In this document: one piece after another, positions 37,588-46,158 of the stretch | Layout of the letters: the number at the start of each line of letters is the position of its first letter | Numbering within the stretch: position 1 is the stretch's first letter | DNA from: Asaia platycodi JCM 25414 | GTDB lineage: Bacteria; Pseudomonadota; Alphaproteobacteria; Acetobacterales; Acetobacteraceae | DNA: 64,000 nt | Direction of reading: 5' to 3' | NCBI RefSeq assembly: GCF_000614545.1 | Contig: NZ_BAKW01000001.1 | Span: 186,001 to 250,000 of the forward strand | The notes under the pieces: model-generated | What the model saw: the letters and a program-made list of their open reading frames with translations, nothing else | Told to the model about the DNA's origin: nothing | The model's database searches: none | Program-made: the position numbers and the translations under genes

Positions 37588-37616
37588 CGCGCTCCCCGGC
37601 GAGATAAGGGAGCGCG
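37588..37616 (-). terminator. hairpin after the peroxiredoxin gene
   Basis: A 9-base stem CGCGCTCCC / GGGAGCGCG with an 11-base loop begins 8 bases past the peroxiredoxin stop, between it and the DUF1643 gene on the same strand. No T-run follows, so termination strength is uncertain. Confidence 0.45.
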
Positions 37617-37623
37617 GTGATCC

Positions 37624-38193
37624 TTACTTCTTTCTGTTCTTCATCGTATCGGCTTTGAAGGTCTTGAGGGCCGCGAGGGCCTTTTCGACGTGATTGCCGG
37701 GGGATTCAGAGCTGATCGTCGCAATGATCTGCCCTTCCGGGGCGATGACATAGGTGACACGCTGGGCGATATCGAGCATCGGCATCTTGGCGTCGTAAAG
37801 GCGCGTAACCTTTCCGTCGCTGTCAGAGGCGACCGGAAACTGCCCCTTGATCTGGCTTACCGAAAAATCGTCGAGCTTGCTGATGTTGTCCATCGACACG
37901 CCGATGACGCTGGCGCCGAGTGCCGTGAATTGTGACATGGCATCGGCAAAACCATGGGCCTCCATGGTGCAGCCCTTGGTGAAGGCCGCAGGGTAGAAAT
38001 ACAGAACGACCGGGCCTTTGGCGAGAGCGTCACGTAGCGTGTACGACATCTCCTTGCCATTCTGGGTGGCTGGCAGGGTGAAATTGGGGGCTTCGGCTCC
38101 CTGTTTCAGCTCTGCCCTAGCAGCGGGCGCTGCTAGGATCAGGGAAAGGCCGAGCAGGGTCTGCAAGGATATGAAGGCAAGGCGACGGGACAT
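37624..38193 (-). CDS. secreted Bcp/AhpC-type peroxiredoxin
   Basis: About 189 residues from ATG 38193 (a start at 38208 adds 5 residues). A signal peptide (LAFISLQTLLGLSLILAAPA) places it in the periplasm, unusual for Bcp. The thioredoxin-fold core has APNFTLPATQNGKEMSYTLR and the peroxidatic cysteine in FYPAAFTKGCTMEAHGFAD. No nearby resolving cysteine is seen, so it may act as a 1-Cys enzyme. It would reduce hydroperoxides with a thiol donor. Monocistronic. Confidence 0.88.
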   Translation of the reverse strand: MSRRLAFISLQTLLGLSLILAAPAARAELKQGAEAPNFTLPATQNGKEMSYTLRDALAKGPVVLYFYPAAFTKGCTMEAHGFADAMSQFTALGASVIGVSMDNISKLDDFSVSQIKGQFPVASDSDGKVTRLYDAKMPMLDIAQRVTYVIAPEGQIIATISSESPGNHVEKALAALKTFKADTMKNRKK

Positions 38194-38216
38194 GCGATCT
38201 CCGCACAAGATCAGGG

Positions 38217-39555
38217 TCAGAACGATGATCCCGGAGAGACGACCACGCAGGGCGTGTCGCGGCCCATCTTCCGGCAGGCTGCCACGGCATCGTCATGGGA
38301 AAGATTGAGCAGGCGCGCCCGATAGAGATGCGCCCGCCCTGACTGCACCGTGGAAACCTGACTACGTGCGCCAGAGAGTGAAGTTCCTGCATGGGTTTGC
38401 GCTTGTGCGACCGCCCGTGTTGCCTGAACGGCGGAGTTATAGGCGCCCACCTGAATGGCCCAGTTTCCTGATGGCACATTGCGTGGCGCAGGTGCTGGCT
38501 GGGCGCTGCGCTGAGAAGGACGGGGGGTCATGACCGCAAGTACAGGCTCTGCCGACAGGCGACGCCCGACCGGTATGGGTTGCACGGCGCGCGCCCCGCC
38601 CACGCCTGGGCAACGCTGTCGGTGGACGATCCGTCATCATCCTGCGTGTTCAGGCTTGCCATCTGAACCGGGGCGCTGCGTGAAGGCGAGGTTGCGACAA
38701 CACCGCGGGCAGCCCAGGCGGCACTGACCGAAGAGCGGCTGCTCGCAGGAGCCTCGGCGACCTGCATTTCCTGCTGGTCGGCACGATAGGTTGCGGTCTG
38801 GGCCTGCTGGCGCCATGCGGCACGAACAGAGGCCGTCTCACTATCGTTCTGCGCGACCATCGTGGCGGCAGAAGGATCGTGCTGTGAGACAAGCAGGTCG
38901 CAGCAGAACGGTTCCGCGGCCAGATGCCGGCAATCTGCGGCCCCACATGGGCGACATAACGCCGTGTCTCTCGAGGCAGGGAACGCCCACGACGCAGATA
39001 GGAATCGAGACTGCCAGGCCCATCATTATAAGCGGCAAGGAAGCCAGGCGAGCCGTAGATGTCATACATCTGGCGAATATAAGCCGTGCCCGCCATGATA
39101 TTGTCCCGCGGATCATAGGCGTCATCGCCCAGATTATACTGCGAACGCATGTCGTCATAGGTCGGCGGCATGAGCTGCATCAGCCCCATGGCGCCCGGAG
39201 CCGAGGTCGTGAACTGTCCGTTGCGGTCGTAAAGCCGGCCCCCCGATTCCTGCATCATTACTGAGCGGATCCAGGTGCCAGGCACGTCGAAACGCTGTGA
39301 CGCCTCCTCGATATACGGCCCCCAGGGGTCTTCTGGCGGGCCGGGTGGCGCGTAATAGGATTTCGCATGTTCGCGGTAATCGGCGGCTTCCTGCGCGACC
39401 GGAATCTGGGGTCTCTGCGGACCGCTCGCACAGGCCGACAGGAGGGCTGCAGCGCCCGTGATCATCAGAAGGCGTGAAGATTTCAGCCCCGAAAACAGGA
39501 ACCGGCCGGCTTCTTCTTGTCCGACCTTGGCATTCAAACGGCGAGAACGGGTCAT
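38217..39555 (-). CDS. lytic transglycosylase with C-terminal SPOR domain, two frame breaks
   Basis: About 446 residues from ATG 39555 (aggtg upstream). A lipoprotein-like signal (LLMITGAAALLSACASG) is followed by an SLT domain: VPGTWIRSVMMQESGGRLYD with the catalytic Glu, GAMGLMQLMPPTYDDMRSQY, NIMAGTAYIRQMYDIYGSPG and LAAYNDGPGSLDSYL. Frames shift near 38895 and 38600, each by one lost base. The C-terminal frame carries the SPOR fold (GNWAIQVGAYNSAVQATRAV; HLYRARLLNLSHDDAVAACR), which binds denuded septal peptidoglycan. The product should cleave murein glycan strands at the outer-membrane face, probably at division sites. Confidence 0.85.
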
Positions 39556-39784
39556 GATGGGCTTCACCTGATGCAAACCGAGCGTAGACCGCACTCTGCG
39601 GCATGAATGCGGCAAAACTACGGACCCGTTCCCCAGAAAGATAGCAATAAATTGAGGCGAACTCTTTCCGACTCACGCAGGCAAGGGGCGACAAGGCACG
39701 ATAGTTGCGGAAACAGGCTTATCCGCTAGGGCGGAACGCTCGGAGCGCAGAGAAGCAAGAACCCGCAAAATCCCCTGGAGGGAC

Positions 39785-40585
39785 ATGAGTCAGAGTCGAT
39801 ATGCCCGTGCATGGAATGATCTCGCTTCAGGTCTGCGCGCCTGGCGGCTTGCCACCACGCTCGGCTGGACCGATGTCAGACTGCGTTATCGCGGCTCGGT
39901 GCTGGGCCCGTTCTGGTTGACCTTGTCTGCCGTGATCATGGTCGGTTCGATGGGCGTGATCTATGCGCGTCTGTTTCACATGAACCTGCACGATTATCTG
40001 CCTTATCTGTCGCTCTCTCTGGCGCTGTGGCAGGTCGGTCTATCCAGCCTTCTGCTTGAATCCTGCACCTGTTTCATCGATGCGGAAGCCAGCATCCACG
40101 CGATGAAGCTGCCTTTCTCGCTTCAGGCGCTGCGTCTTCTGGTGCGCAATGCCATCGTCTTTGCTCACAGCATTATCGTGCCCATCGGTGTGTTCGTGAT
40201 CTACGGCGTCTTTCCTGGCCTGATCAGTCTTGCTGCGCTGCCGGGACTGGCTCTGTGGATGATCGACGGCTTCGCGGCCTGTCTTCTGCTCGGTGCGCTT
40301 TGTGCGCGGTTTCGCGATATCGGCCCGATCATCAGTGCCTTCCTGCAGATTGCCTTTTATGTGACCCCGATCATCTGGAAGCCCTCCCAGCTTTCTCCGC
40401 ATCGAAGCCAGTTGCTCGTTCTTAATCCGTTTTACGATCTTCTGGAGCTGGTGCGCGGGCCGATTCTTGGCACTCTGCCGTCGCTTCCTGCCGTAATGAT
40501 CGCGGTCGGTCTGAGCACGGTCTGGTGCGTAGGAGCCTTTCTTTTCTTTGCCCGGACGCGTGCGCGCCTGGCTTTCTGGGTTTGA
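39785..40585 (+). CDS. ABC-2 type polysaccharide export permease
   Basis: 266 residues with six membrane helices and the Wzm/KpsM-type N-terminus (TLGWTDVRLRYRGSVLGPFW). Other family marks are LPYLSLSLALWQVG, SFLQIAFYVTPIIWKPSQ and the LVLNPFYDLLELVRGPILG block. It exports a lipid-linked polysaccharide with the ATPase encoded 5 bases downstream. No glycosyltransferases are visible in the window, so the substrate (O-antigen, teichoic-like or capsule) cannot be named. Confidence 0.9.
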   Translation: MSQSRYARAWNDLASGLRAWRLATTLGWTDVRLRYRGSVLGPFWLTLSAVIMVGSMGVIYARLFHMNLHDYLPYLSLSLALWQVGLSSLLLESCTCFIDAEASIHAMKLPFSLQALRLLVRNAIVFAHSIIVPIGVFVIYGVFPGLISLAALPGLALWMIDGFAACLLLGALCARFRDIGPIISAFLQIAFYVTPIIWKPSQLSPHRSQLLVLNPFYDLLELVRGPILGTLPSLPAVMIAVGLSTVWCVGAFLFFARTRARLAFWV

Positions 40586-40590
40586 CCGCC

Positions 40591-41379
40591 ATGTCCCTGA
40601 CCCGACTGATCGACTACTCGCTGATCTATCCGATGTTTCATGGCAGTGCGCGTTCATTCAAGAAGAGCTTCTTCAAGGGCGTGAAGAGCAAGGTCACGGA
40701 CCGGCAGAGCGCGGGTGGCAGTATCGTCAGCCAATCGGACACGACAGTGGTTCTGGCGTTGAGCCAGCTTACCCTGACGATTGAATCCGGTGAACGTGTC
40801 GGACTGATCGGGCATAACGGCGCAGGAAAATCGACGCTTCTGCGTGCGCTTGCCGGTATTTATGAATCCTCGCTGGGCGTCTTGCATGTCGAGGGCGATC
40901 TGCATGCTCTTCTGAGCCCGCAGGCTGGCATGAATACCGATCTCACAGGTCGTGAGAATATCCGGCTCTATGCGCGTTATATCGGCCTCAGCGATGCCGC
41001 AACAATTGCCTTGGAAGCTGATGTCGAGGCCTTTGCCGAGCTCGGCGCGTTTCTGGATCTGCCCGTAAGGCTCTATTCCTCAGGGATGGCGATCCGTCTC
41101 GGCTTCGGTCTTGCCACAGCGCCCCGTCCCGAGATTCTGCTGATGGATGAGTGGTTCATGGCGGGTGACTCCCATTTTCAGGAGAAGGCGCGGGAGCGCC
41201 TTACGCGGCTCATCGAGCATGTGCGTATTCTGGTTATTACCTCGCACTCGCTCCCCATACTGCTCAAATGGTGCACACGCATCATCTGGATGGAGGGCGG
41301 GCGCGTCCGTATGGACGGCCCGCCAGATCTGGTGATCGACGCCTATAAGGCAGTCAATCACGCTGATATCAGCCCTTGA
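40591..41379 (+). CDS. ABC-2 type polysaccharide export ATPase
   Basis: 262 residues from ATG 40591. Walker A is GHNGAGKST, the Q-loop region LLSPQAGMNTDLTGRENIRL, the signature LYSSGMAIRLGFGLA, Walker B ILLMDEWFMAGD and the H-loop ITSH, typical of KpsT/Wzt ATPases. It lacks the C-terminal carbohydrate-binding domain of long Wzt proteins. It is partner of the permease just upstream. Its 3' end overlaps the convergent aldolase gene by 11 bases. Confidence 0.92.
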   Translation: MSLTRLIDYSLIYPMFHGSARSFKKSFFKGVKSKVTDRQSAGGSIVSQSDTTVVLALSQLTLTIESGERVGLIGHNGAGKSTLLRALAGIYESSLGVLHVEGDLHALLSPQAGMNTDLTGRENIRLYARYIGLSDAATIALEADVEAFAELGAFLDLPVRLYSSGMAIRLGFGLATAPRPEILLMDEWFMAGDSHFQEKARERLTRLIEHVRILVITSHSLPILLKWCTRIIWMEGGRVRMDGPPDLVIDAYKAVNHADISP

Positions 41380-42283
41380 AAATGCCGGTGATCGAGGCGA
41401 GCAGGGCAAGGGCTTCCTCACGCGGGCGCTGGAACGTGTTGCGGCCGATAATCGAGCCGAAACCACCGCCAGCATGAATGCCGCGAATGGTGTCGAGCAG
41501 TGCATCGGTCGTGATGTGGTCACCGCCCGAGAAAATGACGATGCGACGCCCGGCAAAGGTCGATTGCACGACGTGGCGAATGCGCGCTTCCATGGTCGAG
41601 ATGTCGATCTTCTGCTCCAGATAGACGGCCTTGGCGGCGGGCAGTGACAGCACGTCGGTCGGGGGCTTGACCTTGATGATATGCGCGCCGCATTCGGCAG
41701 CCATGTGAGCGGCATAGGCGCAGATATCGATGGCAGTCTCGCCCGCCTTGTCGAGCATGGGCCCGCGCGGATAGCTCCAGACGATCACGACCAGACCTGC
41801 AGCCTTGGCCTCCTGCGCCAGCTCGCGCAGCTCGTTCATCTGATCGAAGCAGTATTCACTGCCCGGATAGATGGTAAAGCCGATCGCCGAGCATCCGAGG
41901 CGCAGCGCGTCGGCTACCGTGCCCGTGACGGCCTGATTCTTTTCTGTCGCCAGCGAGTTCGAGCTGTTGCACTTCAGGATCAGCGGGATCTGGCCTGCAA
42001 AGGTCGATGCGCCGGCCTCGAGCATGCCGAGCGGTGCTGCAAAGGCATTGAGCCCCGCCTCGATGGCGAGAGAGAAATGATAATGCGGGTCATAGGCCGG
42101 AGGGTTGGCGGCGAAAGAGCGCGCGGGCCCATGTTCGAAACCCTGATCGACCGGCAGGATCACCAGCTTGCCGGTGCCGGCCAGCACGCCTGTATTCATC
42201 AGGCGAACCAGATTGGCCTTTGTGCCGGGGTTATCGGCTTCGTAATTGGCAAGAATGGCTTTGACCTGGGGTGTCAATGACAT
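41369..42283 (-). CDS. fbaB: class I fructose-bisphosphate aldolase (FbaB/DhnA type)
   Basis: 304 residues. A Schiff-base aldolase of the archaeal/DhnA type that splits fructose-1,6-bisphosphate into DHAP and glyceraldehyde-3-phosphate. Landmarks: VILPVDQGFEHGPARSFAAN (substrate-binding Asp), SAIGFTIYPGSEYCFDQMNE, VVIVWSYPRGPMLD, the lysine region AECGAHIIKVKPPTD (Schiff-base Lys) and the phosphate-binding IVIFSGGDH and GGFGSIIGRNTFQRP. Transcribed alone, convergent to the ABC exporter. Confidence 0.92.
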   Translation of the reverse strand: MSLTPQVKAILANYEADNPGTKANLVRLMNTGVLAGTGKLVILPVDQGFEHGPARSFAANPPAYDPHYHFSLAIEAGLNAFAAPLGMLEAGASTFAGQIPLILKCNSSNSLATEKNQAVTGTVADALRLGCSAIGFTIYPGSEYCFDQMNELRELAQEAKAAGLVVIVWSYPRGPMLDKAGETAIDICAYAAHMAAECGAHIIKVKPPTDVLSLPAAKAVYLEQKIDISTMEARIRHVVQSTFAGRRIVIFSGGDHITTDALLDTIRGIHAGGGFGSIIGRNTFQRPREEALALLASITGIFKG

Positions 42284-42523
42284 GCAACGCTCCTGTCTTT
42301 ATTATTGGCCATCGGGGCGGACACGATGACCAGAGGACTATAACGCTTTCTAACTGTCGCCACCTCGATCCGTTTCTTACGATGGCCGAACTAGCCTTCA
42401 CAGATTCGACAGTGGTTTGCGTGGCGATGCATCCCGGACAGGATTGCCGCGTTCACGCGGCACCTCCGTCTGCGCCCTGTCGCGCCGTTTCCCGCCTCGG
42501 GAGGGGAGAAGGAGAGAGGAACC

Positions 42524-43906
42524 ATGATGCGACATTTCGGCCTGCTTACCTGTCTCGCGGCTGGACCCTGCCTGTTTGCCTCATCGGCATTCGCCACGCC
42601 GGTTGCGCTTACCCATGCCCGACTGATCGATGGCACCGGAGCGGCTGTCCGGCCCGACGTTACGCTCGTGATCGATCACGGTCAGATCGTATCGATCGGG
42701 CAAGCTCCCGACGCCGGGGTGAAGACGATCGATCTTCAGGGCAAGACACTCATGCCTGCGCTGATCAGCGATCACAGCCATGTCGGACTGGTTGACGGCA
42801 TGACCACCGCCTCGCGCAATTATACAAGGGCGAACATTCTGGCCGCGCTCGAACAATACAGGCGTTACGGCGTGCTGACGGTGACAGCGCTTGGCCTGAA
42901 CAAATCGCCGCTTTTCGATCAACTGCGCCGCGAGCAGCATCAGGGTGTCAACCCTGGCGCCGATCTGTTCGGCGTGGATCAGGGCATCGGTGCGCCCGGC
43001 GGGATGCCGCCAGAGGCCATGGTCGAGAACATGGGGCATGACCAGATTTCTCGCCCCCATACCCCGCAGCAGGCGCGGCAGGCAGTTGATCGCATGGCCG
43101 ATGAAGGGACCGATTTCGTCAAGATCTGGCTTGATGATCTGCATCTCACCAACCCGGCCAGACCGCCCCTTCCACTGCTCGGTGCGCCGGTATGGCAGGC
43201 TGCGATCAGTGAGGCGCACAAGCGTCATCTGCGTGTGGCCGTGCATATCCACGATCTCGATCTGGCGCATCAGGCTTTGGCTCATGGGGCGGATATCCTG
43301 GCCCATGGCGTGCGCGACAAGCCCGTCGATCCAGCGCTCGTCACACAGCTCAAGAATACCGGGGCGTGGTATATCCCCACTCTTTCACTCGATGAATCGA
43401 CCTATTATTTTGCCGAGCATCCCGAGACTCTGGATCAGAGCGTGGCGCGTGACGCCATGTCTCCCGCACTCCGTGAATCGGTCGCTGAGGAGGCCTGGCG
43501 CAGGACGACACTTGCCAAGCCAAGCATTGCCGCCGCCCGTGCGGCTCTGGCCATGAACCAGCGTAATATACTCACACTCTACCGCAGTGGCGTTCACATC
43601 GGTTTTGGCACCGATTCCGGCGCCACCCCGCTGCGCCTGCCCGGATTTGCCGAGCATCGCGAATTGATCCTTCTGGTGCAGGCAGGGCTCACCCCACTCC
43701 AGGCAATCAATCTTGCCACCCAGCAGGCGGCCTCTCTGCTCGGCTTGCAGGATCGTGGCGTCCTGGCAGTCGGAAAACGGGCCGATCTGCTGGTCATTGA
43801 CGGTGCTCCCGATCGCACCATATCTGATATCGGCTTGATTTCTCAGGTCTGGCAGCGCGGCACGCCTGTCTCTGACGGACTAGTTCTTAAAGGAAAGACA
43901 CCATGA
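42524..43906 (+). CDS. exported metal-dependent amidohydrolase
   Basis: 460 residues with a signal peptide (MMRHFGLLTCLAAGPCLFAS to FATP). The imidazolonepropionase-like TIM-barrel amidohydrolase fold is supported by LTHARLIDGTGAAVRPDVTL, a metal motif HSH in LISDHSHVG, later VAVHIHDLDLAHQALAHGAD, FGTDSGATPLRLPGFAEHRE and the C-terminal LAVGKRADLLVIDG. Start after ggggagaaggagagaggaacc is strong. Substrate unknown; related periplasmic enzymes act on cyclic amides or peptides. It overlaps the next gene by four bases. Confidence 0.88.
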   Translation: MMRHFGLLTCLAAGPCLFASSAFATPVALTHARLIDGTGAAVRPDVTLVIDHGQIVSIGQAPDAGVKTIDLQGKTLMPALISDHSHVGLVDGMTTASRNYTRANILAALEQYRRYGVLTVTALGLNKSPLFDQLRREQHQGVNPGADLFGVDQGIGAPGGMPPEAMVENMGHDQISRPHTPQQARQAVDRMADEGTDFVKIWLDDLHLTNPARPPLPLLGAPVWQAAISEAHKRHLRVAVHIHDLDLAHQALAHGADILAHGVRDKPVDPALVTQLKNTGAWYIPTLSLDESTYYFAEHPETLDQSVARDAMSPALRESVAEEAWRRTTLAKPSIAAARAALAMNQRNILTLYRSGVHIGFGTDSGATPLRLPGFAEHRELILLVQAGLTPLQAINLATQQAASLLGLQDRGVLAVGKRADLLVIDGAPDRTISDIGLISQVWQRGTPVSDGLVLKGKTP

Positions 43907-44235
43907 ACCGTCATATCGGGGCTCTTCTGGGGGCAGCTCTTTTCGTCTCTCCCTCACTCGCCCTTGCACAGCAGGCGCCAGTCATGTCTCCCCGCCATTA
44001 TGCCGATGGCACCGGAAACAGTGCGATAGACAGGCTGAACGCCTCTCAGCTCAACGATAATTATAAAGGCCCGTACTATCATCGCGGTGAGGCGCCTCCG
44101 GCATTTCAGCCGGTCCCGCTCCCCCCGGAGCCGCCACCGCCACCGCGTCATCCGCAGCGTCACCATCCGCACCCACACCCACTGCATCCTGGGCACGAGA
44201 TGGGGCATGATCAACCGATGGTTCCGCCACGCTGA
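43903..44235 (+). CDS. secreted Pro/His-rich small protein
   Basis: 110 residues: signal peptide (MNRHIGALLGAALFVSPSLA), then a tail rich in Pro and His (PLPPEPPPPPRHPQRHHPHP). The His-rich end might bind metals, but that is only composition-based. The start overlaps the amidohydrolase stop (ATGA), so the two are co-expressed. Family unknown. Confidence 0.6.
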   Translation: MNRHIGALLGAALFVSPSLALAQQAPVMSPRHYADGTGNSAIDRLNASQLNDNYKGPYYHRGEAPPAFQPVPLPPEPPPPPRHPQRHHPHPHPLHPGHEMGHDQPMVPPR

Positions 44236-44247
44236 CGTGATCGTTTC

Positions 44248-44844
44248 ATGACCCATGCCGTCATCCTGGCTGGGGGGAGGGGGAGCAGGCTTGGTGGCTG
44301 TGACAAGCCGCTTCTCCCTCTTGGTCAAGGTGCGCTCCTCGACACGATACTGGAGCGTCTAACGCCTCAGGTATCGACGATTGCGCTCGCCATCAGGGGT
44401 GATCAGACCGGATATGCGCGTTTTGGCCTGCCTGTGCTGAGAGACGGGTGGGTAGACCAGGGACCGCTGATCGGCATCCTCTCCGCTCTCGAATGGGGGC
44501 GAGGCGAAGGAGCAAGCGAGGTTCTGACCGTATCAGGAGACACGCCTTTCATACCGCGTGATCTGGTCTCACGGCTCTCACCCGGGCCGTCCTGCGCCAT
44601 GAGCCGTGAGCGATCTCATCCGCTCATTGCCCTCTGGCCGACAACATGCCTCTCACTACTCCGCGACCATCTTGCAAGGGCTCTCGCCTCGGGTGCGCGG
44701 CGTCAACTGGCTGTGCGACGATTTGCCGAAAAGATCGCCATGCGCGACGTGTCATTCGACGATGAGCCGGACGATCCATTTTTTAATATCAACACGCCGG
44801 AGGATGTGGATGCCCTCGCTCTACGCTCCTCCCGGCGCAGCTAG
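44248..44844 (+). CDS. mobA: molybdenum cofactor guanylyltransferase
   Basis: 198 residues. MobA attaches GMP to molybdopterin to make the guanine-dinucleotide cofactor. The nucleotide-binding N-terminus is VILAGGRGSRLGGCDKPLLP, followed by GPLIGILSALEWG, SGDTPFIPRDLVSRL and FFNINTPEDVDAL at the end. Start is 12 bases after the previous gene. It is convergent to the molybdo-oxidoreductase operon at 44841-48433, which should use its product; the two stop regions overlap by 4 bases. Confidence 0.93.
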   Translation: MTHAVILAGGRGSRLGGCDKPLLPLGQGALLDTILERLTPQVSTIALAIRGDQTGYARFGLPVLRDGWVDQGPLIGILSALEWGRGEGASEVLTVSGDTPFIPRDLVSRLSPGPSCAMSRERSHPLIALWPTTCLSLLRDHLARALASGARRQLAVRRFAEKIAMRDVSFDDEPDDPFFNINTPEDVDALALRSSRRS

Positions 44845-45311
44845 ATCAGGCCGAATTCCCGCAAGGCAGGCACAAAATTCTCGTTTTCATGACGTGAGCG
44901 GGCAAGTTTGACCAGCGCGAAGCGCTGCAAGGGATGGAGGGTCTGCCAGACCACAAGGTCAGGGGGCAGCACGTCGTCCTGTCGAGCCTGAGCGAGAATA
45001 CAGTCAGGCACGAGTGACGTATCGCGCCAGAGAAAATCGTCATTATTGGCAAGCGTTTTCGACGGCTCATCGCAATGCACGGCGATAAGCGCCACCAGCC
45101 TGTCACGATAAGCGGCCTGCTCCGGCGCTGTTTCGCAGGGCAGATGAAGAAGCTCGCGACGTGTGTCCGGGGAAAACTGGCTCCACTGTCGCAGGCTCAG
45201 CTTGATGCCACAGCAATCGAGCTTGAGGCGTACCCTCATCGGAATGCAGCGAAGCGAACCGGCAAAATCGTGCTCGAAGGCGAAAAAATCGGCCTGGGGG
45301 TCAAAACTCAT
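44841..45311 (-). CDS. nitrate-reductase-associated protein (Nitr_red_assoc)
   Basis: 156 residues matching the conserved nitrate-reductase-associated family: FFAFEHDFAGSLRCIPMRVR, LKLDCCGIKLSLRQWSQFSP, REELLHLP-like RRELLHLPCET, and the end LHPLQRFALVKLARSRHENE. Function unknown; members sit beside molybdenum enzyme genes, as here. Its start overlaps the fdhD stop by four bases, so it is the last gene of the YdeP-fdhD unit. Confidence 0.85.
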   Translation of the reverse strand: MSFDPQADFFAFEHDFAGSLRCIPMRVRLKLDCCGIKLSLRQWSQFSPDTRRELLHLPCETAPEQAAYRDRLVALIAVHCDEPSKTLANNDDFLWRDTSLVPDCILAQARQDDVLPPDLVVWQTLHPLQRFALVKLARSRHENENFVPALREFGLI

Positions 45312-46158
45312 GCGGCATTCATCTCGACGGTTTCCGGTTTGATCAGGCGATGCGCGCCACAGAAAATGGCAAGGCGATCGGGGCGGGCATTGCCGATAAG
45401 GGTCATATCGGCCTTGCGGGCGATCTGTATGGCACGATCTGTGGGAGAGGAAATTGCCACCAGCGTCGAGATGCCCAAAGTCAGAGCCTTTTCGACCATG
45501 TCATAGGAGCAGCGGCTGGTAACGAGGCAGAAGCCTCGCCCGGCGTCGCGAGGAGACTGGCTGAGAATGCCGATGAGCTTATCGAGAGCGTTATGGCGGC
45601 CGATATCTTCACGCACATAGTGGATCACCCCGTCGGCGCTGCCCAGGCGGCCGCGTGAACCATATGTACTTTCTGATTGAGCACCTGCAATTCAGGCAGG
45701 GCAGTGAGTGCCTTTCGGATGGCGGGCACCGGAATGCTGTAAGCCGGCAGGCAAGGTGCGGGGGTCGCGATATCGTTGAGATCGGTCACGCCGCATAGAC
45801 CGCAACTGCTGCTTCCGGTTAAAAGCCGTTGTCCTCGGCGGATCAGTCGGCTGAAATCGCTGCCTGGAATGCGGACATGGGCCGAAAGCTGATCCTCATG
45901 CCTTTCAATATGACAGGAAATCAGATCCGACGGCGTGGCGATAATTTTTTCAGTCAGAATGAATCCGAGGACGAAATCATGCAGATCGAGCGGGGTCACC
46001 ATCATCACGGCATGCACATGAAATTCGTTGAAAATCAGTGTGAGCGGCGTTTCTTCAGCAATGCCAAGCTCGGTGCGTTCCTGAACGCCGTCTGACCCGA
46101 TCGTGATGGCGTGGCGCAGCAGATGCGCTGCGGCAAGACTGTCCGGTCGTATCGTCAT
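45308..46158 (-). CDS. fdhD: FdhD sulfurtransferase for molybdo-enzyme maturation, one frame break
   Basis: About 283 residues. FdhD passes sulphur from IscS to the molybdenum cofactor of formate-dehydrogenase-like enzymes. Visible: ERTELGIAEETPLTLIFNEF, LHDFVLGFILTEKIIATPSD, the active-site CxxC in LTGSSSCGLCGVTDL, and, after one lost base near 45632, IHYVREDIGRHNALDKLIGI and TSRCSYDMVEKALTLGISTL. It overlaps the oxidoreductase gene upstream and the Nitr_red_assoc gene downstream by four bases each. Confidence 0.92.
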